Source of the DNA: Burkholderiales bacterium
GTDB lineage: Bacteria; Pseudomonadota; Gammaproteobacteria; Burkholderiales; Nitrosomonadaceae
Assembly (NCBI GenBank): GCA_024235755.1
Contig: JACKLV010000014.1
Span: forward strand, 31,627 to 95,626
Length of the DNA stretch: 64,000 nt
Direction of reading: 5' to 3'
Shown one piece after another: positions 1 to 10,044 of the stretch. A program made the translations under genes and the position numbers. Position 1 is the stretch's first letter; each line of letters starts with the position of its first letter. The notes below the pieces were generated by a model, which made no database searches, was not told where the DNA came from, and saw only the letters and a list, made by a program, of their open reading frames with translations.

Positions 1-2
1 CA

Positions 3-77
3 GAAGTACAATTTTCTGAAACAGTGAGAAAAGCCGAACCTAATGAAATTATGGACAATCCGCTACAGCAGCAGTGA
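3..77 (+). CDS. C-terminal end of an unknown protein (partial)
   Basis: An open frame enters from the left edge and ends at a TGA at 75-77, giving 24 residues that finish in a run of three glutamines. It converges on the methyltransferase gene, whose stop lies 12 bases further on. Too little remains to identify a family. It is called because no stop interrupts it and its position fits a neighbouring gene end, but a chance frame cannot be excluded. Confidence 0.35.
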   Translation, partial: EVQFSETVRKAEPNEIMDNPLQQQ

Positions 78-88
78 AAATCAGGAAT

Positions 89-754
89 TTACGCTTTTAC
101 AGCACGATAAAATGCAAGTGTCCCAAAAATGGTATTAAAAGCTTGCAGCTGACCAACTTTACAGAATCCGGCTTGCTCAAAAAAAACTGGCAATCTTCCT
201 GCGGCGTTGTCACAAGTATTGTCAAAACCGTCTACCAGCTGTACCGTAAAGAAGAGACACCGCATTACCGGATTTGCGGCACGCCCCCAGTCCATAACAT
301 ACATCTCGCCACCGGGCTTCAGAACGCGCAGCATTTCTATTGCAGTTTTCCTTTTACTATCTCCTGTCAAATGATGAAACAACAGGCTTGAAAGTATCCG
401 GTCAAAATAATTATCCGGATATGGTAGGCGCTCAGCAAATGCACGAACAAAATGAATGCCGGCTTGCGCACGTTCGGCTTTCCGGCTGGCCAAAGACAGT
501 ATTTTAGGGTCGCAATCAAGCGCTGAAATTTCGATTCCCGGGAAACATTGCTTAATCAGAATAGCCAGCGATCCTGTTCCACTGCCAAGATCAAGCACAC
601 GCTGTTCATCTTCCAGCTGAGCCTGCATCATTAACGTATACCAAAACCGGAACCCGTAACCAGCACATCCTGCTATCCAGTCATATAAAGGAGTCAATCT
701 ATGAAAACCTAGAGCCGGCACATAAATTTTTTTGTCATTTCTAGGTTCTTTCAT
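89..754 (-). CDS. Class I SAM-dependent methyltransferase
   Basis: This 221-residue soluble protein has the Rossmann-type methyltransferase fold. Motif I (VLDLGSGTG) near residues 54-62 would bind S-adenosylmethionine, an acidic residue follows in the SALDCD segment, and the LLFHHL and VLKPGGEMYVMDWG segments are typical of the UbiE/Methyltransf_11 group. The substrate cannot be read from the sequence. The next gene upstream on the same strand is a UbiH-like quinone hydroxylase about 110 bases away, so a role in quinone or lipid methylation is possible but is only inference. The family is clear; the specific reaction is not. Confidence 0.85.
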   Translation of the reverse strand: MKEPRNDKKIYVPALGFHRLTPLYDWIAGCAGYGFRFWYTLMMQAQLEDEQRVLDLGSGTGSLAILIKQCFPGIEISALDCDPKILSLASRKAERAQAGIHFVRAFAERLPYPDNYFDRILSSLLFHHLTGDSKRKTAIEMLRVLKPGGEMYVMDWGRAANPVMRCLFFTVQLVDGFDNTCDNAAGRLPVFFEQAGFCKVGQLQAFNTIFGTLAFYRAVKA

Positions 755-864
755 TGCCAGCTGACACTATTTTCAGCGTCATATCACTTCCGACTCTATC
801 TAGCGCTCTATCCATACAAATATTGGCAGGTTCAGCGTTACCGTGGTGTTATGCAATTTGACTG

Positions 865-2037
865 TCAACCTCTTGCACCAAAAATCATGCGCCGTGAAAC
901 AAAGCGTTTAATTGGCGGACAATTGTCGAGTATGGTCAGCCCCACACCGCATAGATGTCTGAGCAACGTGTTATCATTGGAAAACAGTTTGATCAATGAA
1001 TCTGTAAAGATACGGCCACCTTGACTGTCAGTACGCCGTAGCTGACCGTATCTTGCCAGCATTGCTGGCGAGCCAATTTCTTTATTGTCTGCAACAGTTG
1101 CAAGTGATATCTGCGCAAGTTCATAAGCGTCTCTTAGGCCAAGGTTAAAACCCTGACCAGCCACGGGATGCAAAGTCTGTGCCGCGTTACCTATAAGCGC
1201 GATCCGCTGTGAAGTAGGCGGTACTGCATATTTAAGCGCTAAGGGAAAACCTGCACGCTTGCCGGCAGCGACAAATCGACCTAACCGGTCACCGAAATGT
1301 TTATGCAATCGGTAAAGAAACCGCTCCTCATCCAGCGCCAAGATTTCATTTGCCATTTCAAGAGATGTCGTCCAGACGAGCGCAAAATCATTTCCTGAAG
1401 GCAACAATGCGACCGGACCATCCGATGTAAACCGTTCGTATGCAATACCGCTTTGGGGGATTTCTGCTTTCACATTGGCCACAATTGCCCACTGATCATA
1501 TGCTTCTGTTTTAAAGTCGATATCCGCAATCTGACTGCTAAGACGACCACCGTCCGCCAGCACCAACAACTTTGCCGAGATATTTTTTTCGGTGCCTTCA
1601 TGCGTATATTGAACATGACTCGATAGCTGATCCGTTGAAAAGGCCTTCACATCAGCACCTGCTTGATACAGAATTCCATTTTCCAGCGTTGCGTCATACA
1701 AGGCATGATACAGATCATGATAATTAACAACATAGCCTAATGCCGAAACCCCGGCATCTTCTGTTGTCAAAACAGTGCGACCCAAAAAACCTTTATTGGA
1801 AATATGAATGGTTTTAATGGGCGTATGTCGGAGCAGCTTGCCCCACACTTCCAATCGTTGCAGAATCAAATAACTGCCGTGCGACAACGCCAATGGTCGC
1901 TCATCATCCACTTTTTCGGGAAGACCGCGTGCTTCCAGGAGCAGAGTGGTGAGGTTGCTGTCGCGCAGCGCTAATGCCAGCGCCATGCCCACAGGACCGC
2001 CCCCTATAATGACAATATCGCAGTTGTTATCTTGCAT
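865..2037 (-). CDS. ubiH: UbiH/UbiF-family FAD-dependent ubiquinone biosynthesis hydroxylase
   Basis: This 390-residue flavoprotein monooxygenase would hydroxylate the aromatic ring of a ubiquinone precursor. The N-terminal dinucleotide-binding motif is IIGGGPVGMALA at about residues 10-21. A DERPLALSHGS segment follows near residue 45, and the second FAD motif, ALIGNAAQTLHPVAGQGFNLG, lies near residues 280-300. The length matches the family. The exact ring position (UbiH, UbiF or UbiI type) cannot be fixed without comparison. An aerobic ammonia oxidiser depends on ubiquinone as the electron acceptor from the hydroxylamine pathway, which fits the gene being housekeeping here. Confidence 0.88.
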   Translation of the reverse strand: MQDNNCDIVIIGGGPVGMALALALRDSNLTTLLLEARGLPEKVDDERPLALSHGSYLILQRLEVWGKLLRHTPIKTIHISNKGFLGRTVLTTEDAGVSALGYVVNYHDLYHALYDATLENGILYQAGADVKAFSTDQLSSHVQYTHEGTEKNISAKLLVLADGGRLSSQIADIDFKTEAYDQWAIVANVKAEIPQSGIAYERFTSDGPVALLPSGNDFALVWTTSLEMANEILALDEERFLYRLHKHFGDRLGRFVAAGKRAGFPLALKYAVPPTSQRIALIGNAAQTLHPVAGQGFNLGLRDAYELAQISLATVADNKEIGSPAMLARYGQLRRTDSQGGRIFTDSLIKLFSNDNTLLRHLCGVGLTILDNCPPIKRFVSRRMIFGARG

Positions 2038-2216
2038 GAATAATTTTTTAAGTTTTGTGATTAAACTTTTACTGTTCTTGTTTCAATAAAAAATGTGCGG
2101 GGCACTATTGGCATGATCACCCAGCAACTACATAAACGCATATGAAACATGTTTGCAGAGAAAAACCTGCTAACGAAACGTTCTTTTATAGAAAACTGAG
2201 CCAAAACACTTGCAGC

Positions 2217-3605
2217 TTAATAATATTCCGGTTTGGCATAGCTTTCAAAACGTGTGTATTCACCCAGAAAGGTCAAATTAACCTTTCCGATCGGTCCGTT
2301 CCGCTGCTTTCCAATGATGATTTCAGCAATGCCTTTATCTTGTGTTTCCGGATTGTAAACTTCATCACGGTAGATAAATAAAATAACATCAGCGTCTTGC
2401 TCTATAGCACCCGATTCACGCAAATCGGACATAACAGGGCGTTTATTGGGTCGTTGTTCAAGACTACGATTCAACTGCGAGAGTGCAATAACCGGCACTT
2501 TCAATTCTTTGGCCAAGCTTTTCAGCGCACGGGAAATTTCCGATATCTCAGTTGCTCTGTTTTCCCCAGGACTGTTTGATGACATTAGCTGCAGATAATC
2601 GACAACGATCAAGCCGAGCCCTCCATATTGGCGATAAAGCCTCCTTGCCCTTGCTCTGACTTCAAGCGCACTGAGTGCGGCACTTTCATCAATGTGGATA
2701 GGCGCGTCATTGAGCTTTCCCAATGCGTGCGTCAACTTAGGCCAATCATCATCATCCAGTCGGCCGGTACGTACTTTATGCTGGTCCAGCCGCCCAACCG
2801 AGCCCAATAAACGCATTGCCAACTGCGCGCCGCCCATTTCCATACTAAATACCGCCACCGGTCTCTCAAGCTCCAAAGCAACATGTTCTGCGATATTTAA
2901 AGAAAACGCCGTCTTTCCCATTGATGGTCGCCCCGCAATGATAATCAAATCACCGGGTTGAAAACCAGAAGTCTTTTGATCCAAATCATGAAAACCCGAA
3001 GCAATGCCAGTCACATCATTCGGACTATCGCGGCTGTAGAGCAATTCTATTCGTTCCACCACCTCTTTCAACAATGGCTGAATATCAATAAACCCCTGGT
3101 TGTTGCGCGCGCCTTCTTCTGCAATTTCAAATACCTTTGATTCAGCCTCATCCAGCAGGTCAACAGCAGAGCGACCAGCAGGATTGAATGCGGATTCCGT
3201 TATTTGAACACCCACCTGAGCTAGATTGCGCATAATCGAACGTTCCCGTACGATTTCCGCATACCGTTTGATATTCGCGGCAGAAGGCGTGTTCTGTGCT
3301 AAAGCGCCGATATAGGCAAGCCCCCCAACCGTTTCTAATTCTGCAGACAACTCAAGTGACTCAGCAACTGTTACAACATCGGCTGGCTTGTTATGCTCGA
3401 TTAATTTGCAAACATGCTGAAAAATCAGCCGATGATCATGACGGTAAAAATCATCACCAGTGATAATATCAGCTATCTTATCCCAGGCCTGATTATCCAG
3501 CATCAGTCCACCCAACACTGATTGCTCTGTTTCTATGGAGTGCGGCGGTGTTTTATAGGTCTCCAGCACTGCACTGGGATTGACATTGAATATGGGTTGA
3601 GCCAT
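2217..3605 (-). CDS. dnaB: Replicative DNA helicase DnaB
   Basis: DnaB is the hexameric 5'-3' helicase that unwinds DNA at the replication fork and recruits primase. The 462-residue protein has the N-terminal primase-binding domain (about residues 20-120), a linker, and a RecA-like ATPase domain with Walker A GRPSMGKT near residue 225. A DYLQLM Walker B segment and the RESGAIEQDAD segment follow. Length and motifs are standard, and no intein or insertion is visible. The ATG at 3605 gives the usual N-terminus. The region upstream is a 587-base AT-rich gap that must hold its promoter. Confidence 0.97.
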   Translation of the reverse strand: MAQPIFNVNPSAVLETYKTPPHSIETEQSVLGGLMLDNQAWDKIADIITGDDFYRHDHRLIFQHVCKLIEHNKPADVVTVAESLELSAELETVGGLAYIGALAQNTPSAANIKRYAEIVRERSIMRNLAQVGVQITESAFNPAGRSAVDLLDEAESKVFEIAEEGARNNQGFIDIQPLLKEVVERIELLYSRDSPNDVTGIASGFHDLDQKTSGFQPGDLIIIAGRPSMGKTAFSLNIAEHVALELERPVAVFSMEMGGAQLAMRLLGSVGRLDQHKVRTGRLDDDDWPKLTHALGKLNDAPIHIDESAALSALEVRARARRLYRQYGGLGLIVVDYLQLMSSNSPGENRATEISEISRALKSLAKELKVPVIALSQLNRSLEQRPNKRPVMSDLRESGAIEQDADVILFIYRDEVYNPETQDKGIAEIIIGKQRNGPIGKVNLTFLGEYTRFESYAKPEYY

Positions 3606-4192
3606 GAATTTTTAATGGGTACTTATACTAAAATACTGAATCAGGATTTTAGCACTTACTGAATTGCTGTTAACAAAAAGTAAATAAAAATTTCACTATC
3701 ATTCAGTAGTAATCAAACATAACACCACAAACAATATAATAGAAAAACAAATAGTTATTGTTTGAATAACAACCTAAAAAAATTTATTTAACACAACTGA
3801 GACATCAAGTTGATTTTGGATAAATTTTTTCTGATTGACACCGATAACACTTTATTATTTCTTATTTTTTCACGAATTAGCACTGAAAAGCTTGCGGTAT
3901 TTTATAAATAGATCGATGAACCTATAAGCTTTGATAGATTCGATCAACCAGTTTTTCTCAGATATTACAAATATAAAGATATATTTTGATGAAGATTTTA
4001 TTAACGAAAAAAGCTCTCATGTTTCATTAAAAATGATTTGCGTCAATCATTCTTCCATTCTTTATCAAACTGTTCATGGCTTATTCTGATCATTTCTGCT
4101 TCGAATTAAATCGGATGTTATACTCTGAAACAAGAAATCAACCCGGAGCAGTAGATTATTTTGACCAAAAAACTAATTAAAGTTAACGCCGG
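3606..4192. other. AT-rich intergenic region between dnaB and a porin gene
   Basis: This divergent gap of 587 bases has no convincing reading frame, no tRNA and no long inverted repeat that I could see. It presumably contains the promoters of dnaB (minus) and of the porin-like gene (plus). Homopolymer A/T tracts are frequent. Confidence 0.6.
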
Positions 4193-4225
4193 ATGCTATT
4201 GGTTTTTTTAAGGAAAAAAGAATCC

Positions 4226-5446
4226 ATGTCAACTTTTAGCAAATTTTGTTGTATTGCTACGTTAACTATTTTTGCCTTCGGCCTGCCAAATGGCCGCATT
4301 GCTTTAGCATTCGAACTCGGCGTTGGTGACTGGCAAGCACATGGATTTGCGAGTCAAGGTTACACATATACATCCGGTAATAATTTTTTTGGTAACAGTC
4401 GTCATGACGGCAGTTTTGACTTTAGAGAAATTGGAATTAATGTTGCCGGTCACGTTTATCCTAATTTACTGATTGCCGCTCAAGGACTTTATCGAGATGC
4501 AGGTGGCTCTGATACTGACAATTTTCGTCTAGATTTTGCCAACCTTGATTATCGATACCCGATCAACGATGAAAGCACCATCGGTATACGCCTAGGAAGA
4601 ATAAAAAATCCGTTCGGTCTTTACAATGACACGCGTGATGTTATCTGGACCCGGCCCGGAGTAACATTGCCACAGTCAGTCTATTTTGACGCTTTAGCAC
4701 TACGTCAGGCAATGATCGCATCAGACGGCGGATTGATTTATGGCCGTCACACATTCGGCGATCATGGGCTAAGTGCTGAATTTGTTACCGCTAACCCACT
4801 CGATAACACGGGCGGAGCGACTGAGTTTTTGACGGGATTTCCTACCGCCCCCGGAAGAATGACCGGACGGCCATTGCTTATCGGCCGTGCCGGCTATCAG
4901 TGGAAGGAAGGCCGCTTCCGATTGCTATTTAGCATTGTTGATCTCAATCGCGATTTCAGATCGTCCTCTTCAATTGTACCTTCTGGAAACATTAAAACAC
5001 TGTATCCGCTGGCGTCCGCTCAGCTTAATTTCGAAAAATGGAGTTTTACAGCCGAATATGGTCAAGTCATCACAGAGCGCAGCGAATCTTTACGCACGCT
5101 CATTCCATTGAAAAACACTTCCGAGAGCTTTTATGTACAGTCGGAATATCGCTTCGCACCAGCGTGGACTGCATTACTTCGTTTTGACGCTTTTTTCGCC
5201 GACATTCACGACCGGAGTGGAAAAAGACTGGCCCAAATGACAGGACTGCCAAAATCTAATTTCTTATCCAGAGACATTACATTCGGCCTGCGCTGGACAT
5301 TTGCGAAAAATTTTATGGTAGCCGCCGACTATCACCGTATCCACGGCACCGGTTGGTTGTCATTGGCCGACAACCCGCAACTTTTACAAGGCGCTGGGGA
5401 TCCAAACTGGGATTTAGTGACAGTAATGTTTTCTTATCGTTTTTAA
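4226..5446 (+). CDS. Outer-membrane porin-like beta-barrel protein
   Basis: A 406-residue exported protein. The start at 4226 is preferred over one at 4193 because an AGGAAAAAAG ribosome site precedes it and it gives a clean signal peptide, with a hydrophobic stretch CCIATLTIFAFG and a cleavage point near ALA-FE. The mature part alternates polar and hydrophobic residues, is rich in aromatic and glycine residues and ends in phenylalanine (FSYRF), as outer-membrane barrels do. No plug or TonB box is visible, so passive diffusion is more likely than TonB-dependent uptake. Substrate unknown. It stands alone upstream of a FabF/ACP pair with a gap of about 200 bases. Confidence 0.75.
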   Translation: MSTFSKFCCIATLTIFAFGLPNGRIALAFELGVGDWQAHGFASQGYTYTSGNNFFGNSRHDGSFDFREIGINVAGHVYPNLLIAAQGLYRDAGGSDTDNFRLDFANLDYRYPINDESTIGIRLGRIKNPFGLYNDTRDVIWTRPGVTLPQSVYFDALALRQAMIASDGGLIYGRHTFGDHGLSAEFVTANPLDNTGGATEFLTGFPTAPGRMTGRPLLIGRAGYQWKEGRFRLLFSIVDLNRDFRSSSSIVPSGNIKTLYPLASAQLNFEKWSFTAEYGQVITERSESLRTLIPLKNTSESFYVQSEYRFAPAWTALLRFDAFFADIHDRSGKRLAQMTGLPKSNFLSRDITFGLRWTFAKNFMVAADYHRIHGTGWLSLADNPQLLQGAGDPNWDLVTVMFSYRF

Positions 5447-5703
5447 TACTCTATCCATTTGATATTGTTGGGTTCAGTAGACAGAGTTCTACATGCTGAA
5501 CCTATCTGCCGAGCTACACGATATCTGCATTAACTGATTTTACAAAAGATACGGTCAATTCTGACATCCAAGTACGGTTTTTTGAGGCGTATCAGGACGT
5601 TTGACAACAATTCGAGCTATACAGTATATTCGCATTTGTTAAAAATAGCTTGCAATTTTCCAGTACTCAGCTCCTACCCAGAATTCTTCAACTCAAACAC
5701 AAT

Positions 5704-6927
5704 ATGCGCATTGTAGTAACCGGAATGGGAATCGTCTCGCCAATCGGCTCCAGTATCGATCAGTTCTGGAATGCTGCAATTAATGGCAACAATGGTATCG
5801 GCCCGATTCAATGTTTCGATGCTTCAAATAACCGGTCTCGCATAGCGGGAGAGATCAAGGATTTTGATCCCAAATCGTTTTTATCCAATAAGCAAATCGA
5901 ACAAACCGATCGCTTCACACAACTGGCCATGCATGCTGCCAATCAGGCAATAGCCGACGCAGGTGGTCTCGAATACTATAAACCCCGCCGTCTTGCAGTC
6001 AGTGTGGGATCGGGAATGGGGGGGTTTGCGACATTCGAATCTTCAGCAGAACGTAAACTTAATAATCGCTCGATTCCGCCTTTTACCGTTCCACGCACCA
6101 TGGCCAACTCCGCTGCTGCTTGGATCGCTACTATACACGGATTAAAGGGTGCAAACCTTACTTGTAGCACAGCATGTTCTTCAGGCGGCAATGCAATTGG
6201 CATGGGACTTGATTTGTTACGTACGGGCAAAGCGGACGCCGTGATTACCGGCGGCGCAGAAGCATGTGTTTTGCCTTTGACGATTGCTGGCTTTGAAGCT
6301 TTGTATGCATTGTCAACCGGCTATAATAATGATCCCCAACATGCTTCGCGTCCATTTGCAAAAGGCCGTGACGGTTTTGTCATGGGAGAAGGCGCCGGTA
6401 TACTCGTTCTAGAAAGAGAGGACTCAGCTAAACAGCGCGGCGCCAAGATTTATGCTCAATTGGCGGGTTATGGGTGCGCCTGCGACGCAGGACATATCGT
6501 CGCACCAGATATGGATGGACAGGTTGCTGCAATGGATGCCGCCATTCAAGATGCCGAAATTACACCAGAGAGGGTGGATTATATTAACGCGCACGCCACA
6601 TCCACACCGCTTGGTGATGTGATCGAAACCAAGGCAATCAAACAATTGTTCGGCAAACATGCCAAAGAGATTATTATCAGCGCCACAAAATCCATGATCG
6701 GACATACAATTGGCGCTTCTGCAGCTATCGGCAGCATTGCAGCTATTATGTCATTACAAACAGGTATGATTCATCCGACTATTAATCTGGATGAAGCCGA
6801 TTCGGAATGTGATTTAAACTATGCGCCCAATATTGCCCTTACAAAACCATTGAATACTGCTTTGTGCAATGCATTCGGATTTGGCGGTAACAATGTCAGT
6901 CTCGTTTTCTCAACACCCATCATTTAA
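5704..6927 (+). CDS. fabF: Beta-ketoacyl-ACP synthase II (FabF type)
   Basis: This enzyme condenses malonyl-ACP with an acyl chain in fatty acid elongation. The Cys-His-His triad is present: cysteine in STACSSGGNA at about residue 158, histidine in NAHATSTPLGD and histidine in MIGHTIGASAAIG. The start at 5704 (MRIVVTGMG) gives 407 residues, the usual length. A start at 5650 would add 18 residues unlike the family. A dedicated acyl carrier protein follows 15 bases downstream, so the two form an operon. The gene is not beside fabD/fabG, which suggests an additional copy, perhaps for a special acyl chain. Catalytic residues look intact. Confidence 0.9.
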   Translation: MRIVVTGMGIVSPIGSSIDQFWNAAINGNNGIGPIQCFDASNNRSRIAGEIKDFDPKSFLSNKQIEQTDRFTQLAMHAANQAIADAGGLEYYKPRRLAVSVGSGMGGFATFESSAERKLNNRSIPPFTVPRTMANSAAAWIATIHGLKGANLTCSTACSSGGNAIGMGLDLLRTGKADAVITGGAEACVLPLTIAGFEALYALSTGYNNDPQHASRPFAKGRDGFVMGEGAGILVLEREDSAKQRGAKIYAQLAGYGCACDAGHIVAPDMDGQVAAMDAAIQDAEITPERVDYINAHATSTPLGDVIETKAIKQLFGKHAKEIIISATKSMIGHTIGASAAIGSIAAIMSLQTGMIHPTINLDEADSECDLNYAPNIALTKPLNTALCNAFGFGGNNVSLVFSTPII

Positions 6928-6942
6928 AATTAGCCATTTGAT

Positions 6943-7209
6943 ATGAACACAGAAAACATTGAAGCAAAAGTGATAGAGTTTATTGCATCGAAAGTAGAAG
7001 ATGTTGATGCATCGTCAATTACAGCCGCATCAGAGTTCGAGGCACTCGGTCTTGATTCTATGGACAGAGTTCAACTTCTATTTGACGCAGAAGAAACATT
7101 TGGCGTCACTTTCGAAGATGACGAAGTGAAAGATTTTCATTGTGTTAAGGATATTATTGATTACATCAATAATCACCAGCCTTCTTCCTCTTCATCCGAA
7201 AACGACTGA
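6943..7209 (+). CDS. Acyl carrier protein paired with the upstream FabF
   Basis: An 88-residue acidic protein with the phosphopantetheine attachment motif LGLDSMDRVQ; the serine near residue 43 is the modification site. Helix II (VQLLFDAEETFGVTF) and the following acidic loop are typical of ACPs. It differs from the usual housekeeping AcpP, whose motif is GADSLD, and has a polar extension PSSSSSEND at the end. It lies 15 bases after the FabF-like gene and is probably its carrier. Confidence 0.88.
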   Translation: MNTENIEAKVIEFIASKVEDVDASSITAASEFEALGLDSMDRVQLLFDAEETFGVTFEDDEVKDFHCVKDIIDYINNHQPSSSSSEND

Positions 7210-7242
7210 GACACAATGATGAATTCTGTTTAACCGATATAG

Positions 7243-7677
7243 TCACCGGATAAGACTCTGCTCACCGTGCACTGTGATTAAAAGCTTTCTGCTGCCGCCA
7301 TTATTTCGATGTTCACATAAATAAACCCCTTGCCAAACACCCAGATTCAAACGACCAAGGGTTATTGGAATTGTCAGATTGCAACCCAGCAAACTGGATT
7401 TCAAATGAGCAGGCATATCGTCGCTACCTTCATCGCAGTGTTCATAGTACGGTTCGTCTTCCGGCACGATGCGGTTGAAATACGATTCAAAATCCTGACG
7501 CACACACGGGTCGGCATTTTCATTCAATGTCAGTGATGCTGAAGTATGCTGCATGAATACATGCATGACTCCAACGCCAAAATTATTCAATTCCGGCAAC
7601 TGCCGCACAATCTCATCAGTTACCAAGTGAAAACCGCGTTTGCGCGCCTTCAGCTGAATTTGTTTTTGTAACCACAT
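7243..7677 (-). CDS. yjbQ: YjbQ family protein (UPF0047)
   Basis: A 144-residue protein of the widespread YjbQ family. Recognisable segments are GVMHVFMQHTSASLTLNENADP and GSDDMPAHLKSSLLG, which carry the conserved histidines and acidic residues, and the C-terminal GVYLCEHR. Members have been reported to have weak thiamine phosphate synthase activity, but their cellular role is not settled. It converges with the ACP gene and is read separately. Confidence 0.88.
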   Translation of the reverse strand: MWLQKQIQLKARKRGFHLVTDEIVRQLPELNNFGVGVMHVFMQHTSASLTLNENADPCVRQDFESYFNRIVPEDEPYYEHCDEGSDDMPAHLKSSLLGCNLTIPITLGRLNLGVWQGVYLCEHRNNGGSRKLLITVHGEQSLIR

Positions 7678-8227
7678 CGCACTATTGAATATACTACCGA
7701 TCAGAAATAAATACTAAAAGAGCAAGTACAGTTTACCAAAGTCTATCCGTTATGCACTATTCAACTATTCACATAACCGGAAACTGTACTTTCCTTCAGA
7801 TTTAATTTAACAAGCCGTTGAAACTATTTGCGTTACAGCTACAAAGTTAAAACAGGTTCGAATGCGCATTTATTTATGTATAAACTCCGTTTCTTACTCG
7901 GCACAATCTGTGCTTCGCCCGCCAAACCGGCATTTGGTCGTTCAGAAATTGCTTTAGGCAATTATTCGGTCGCCTGTTTCCACCATTTTTATCAACGTAT
8001 CGGTTACCGCACAAACCACTTCCAAAGACCAGTTAATACTCTAAAAAAAAACGATAATATCATCTTAGACACCTCAATTGCGCTGATAACAGCAGTGTTT
8101 TACTGAAAAACCCCAGCTGATTATTGAAAATGAAAACCAAAATGATTACGGGTGAACTTAAATCTTTTCAATATACTAATAATTATTTTTTTTGTAATAG
8201 CAACAATTTTAAACAAGCGACAAGATC
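7678..8227. other. Intergenic region upstream of the hybrid kinase
   Basis: This gap of 550 bases contains one open frame at 7828-8106 with a TTG start. I do not believe it codes: its product has no domain or signal-like pattern and no good ribosome site. The last 60 bases before the kinase are very AT-rich and may hold its promoter. Confidence 0.5.
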
Positions 8228-10036
8228 ATGTGGTCGGATCCGGAAATTGCATATTTAGAAAAAGTGCGCATCGCCACTAATCTGGATATTACCCAGCGTA
8301 TGCGCCTAGGCGGTTTGTTTTATGTAATATGCAGTATCGGAGTTATCTTGATGTCCCCTACGCTGCACGCGCAACCCTATATCGCACTTTTTGTCATTTT
8401 TTTTGTTATTCTTGCAATCCTGCGCCTGTATATTTACAAGCTGACGATTTCAAACTACAACGGTAATGAAGCACTGATTGAAACCGCGATACTGACGATT
8501 TACATTTTGACAGCCCTGGGATGGTCTTTATTTCTCTTATGCATATTTATGTCCATCAGTGAAATAGATAATGGCACAGCCTTGGGGATCTTATGTACGG
8601 TGGGTTTTGTATCGGGCGGTATTGCCGCAGTCTCACCGCGTATACGCTTAATGTACGCATTTGCCATGCTGATTTTTATTCCTGCGTTACTCGGTCTTGT
8701 GGTATTTGTACCAGAAAATGCTAGCTTGGTATTGCTGATCATTGGCATCAGTTTTTTTATTTTCTCTGTTCATAATGGCAAATTACAGCATGAAAATTAC
8801 TGGATTGCCCGTCAACAAGCGATTCTGTTAGAGAAACAGGCAAATGATCTGGAACAGGCCAGAATACAGGCCGAAAATGCCAATAAAGCAAAATCGGCTT
8901 TTCTGGCGGCCATGAGTCATGAAATACGTACACCTATGAACGGTGTATTAGGAATCGCAGAAATTCTGGCCACGACATCACTGGACCAACATCAAAAAAA
9001 TTATCTGAATATGATTTTCAGTTCAGGGCGCACTCTGCTGCGTATTATTGATGACATATTAGACTTTGCTAAAATAGAAGCCAACAAACTTACTTTGTCC
9101 CATCAATTATTTAACCTGCGCGATTTAATACATGAAGTTGATAGACTGTTTCGCGCCCGGGCAAAAGAAAAATCTTTGCAATTCACCGTTAATTTCAAAA
9201 ACGATCTTTCCGGTCGACTCATCGGCGATCCTGATCGAATCAAACAAATTCTCTTTAATTTGCTCAGCAATGCCTTTAAATTTACAGATGCAGGGAAAGT
9301 TCAACTGGATGTAAGCTGCATTCCGAATAGCCAAGAGAAAAAAGCTGAATTGCAACTAACGGTAACAGACACCGGCGTTGGCATATCTATTGAAAATCAG
9401 TCTCAGTTATTTCATGCGTATTCACAAGTAGGAAGCTCAACCCAGCATATAAAAGGAACCGGATTAGGCTTGGTTATTACACAGAATTTATTGACGTTAA
9501 TGAACGGTAAAATTACTGTCTCGAGTAAACTTGGTCAAGGTTCCAAGTTTTTGGTGGTCATACCACTCGCGTATGATAATAAACCGGCCAAGCCATTGCC
9601 AACATATAATCCCGGAACCATAAAACCACATACTTCTAGTGCACGTCCTATTCGTGTATTGGTTGTCGAAGATAACGCAGTCAATCAGATTGTAAGCAAA
9701 ACAATGCTCGAGCGGTTTAACTGCGAAGTTGTCTTGGCCAACAATGGCGCTGAAGCCATCGAGACATTTACCAAATTACACTTCGACTTGATATTGATGG
9801 ACTGTAACATGCCCGTCATGGATGGATTCGAGGCAACCAAACAAATTCGCTTACTAGAACAAAAAAATCATACCGCACCCACACCGATTGTTGCTGTAAC
9901 GGCCCATGCATTTGATCACATTAAACGCGAATGTTTAGCGACCGGCATGAATGATCACCTGAGTAAGCCGTTCGACATGGCGCAACTTGGCAACTTACTA
10001 CAGCAACTATCGCTCCTGACCAAGAATACTGAATAA
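8228..10036 (+). CDS. Membrane hybrid sensor histidine kinase with receiver domain
   Basis: A 602-residue two-component kinase. The first 190 residues carry about six hydrophobic segments with no large periplasmic loop, so the signal is probably sensed within the membrane. A short coiled linker (QANDLEQARIQAENANKAK) leads to the HisKA domain with phospho-accepting histidine 231 in MSHEIRTPMNG. The HATPase domain has GDPDRIKQILFNLLSNAFKFT, DTGVGI and GTGLGL. The C-terminal receiver has its phospho-acceptor aspartate at about residue 525 in LILMDCNMPVMDG. There is no HPt domain, so a separate phosphotransfer protein or internal autoregulation is needed. A phosphatase-like gene follows after 8 bases. 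Confidence 0.93.
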   Translation: MWSDPEIAYLEKVRIATNLDITQRMRLGGLFYVICSIGVILMSPTLHAQPYIALFVIFFVILAILRLYIYKLTISNYNGNEALIETAILTIYILTALGWSLFLLCIFMSISEIDNGTALGILCTVGFVSGGIAAVSPRIRLMYAFAMLIFIPALLGLVVFVPENASLVLLIIGISFFIFSVHNGKLQHENYWIARQQAILLEKQANDLEQARIQAENANKAKSAFLAAMSHEIRTPMNGVLGIAEILATTSLDQHQKNYLNMIFSSGRTLLRIIDDILDFAKIEANKLTLSHQLFNLRDLIHEVDRLFRARAKEKSLQFTVNFKNDLSGRLIGDPDRIKQILFNLLSNAFKFTDAGKVQLDVSCIPNSQEKKAELQLTVTDTGVGISIENQSQLFHAYSQVGSSTQHIKGTGLGLVITQNLLTLMNGKITVSSKLGQGSKFLVVIPLAYDNKPAKPLPTYNPGTIKPHTSSARPIRVLVVEDNAVNQIVSKTMLERFNCEVVLANNGAEAIETFTKLHFDLILMDCNMPVMDGFEATKQIRLLEQKNHTAPTPIVAVTAHAFDHIKRECLATGMNDHLSKPFDMAQLGNLLQQLSLLTKNTE

Positions 10037-10044
10037 TCGCTTTT

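Noticed and set aside
7828..8106. Open frame of 92 codons with TTG start
   Set aside because: No ribosome site, no recognisable domain and composition like intergenic DNA.
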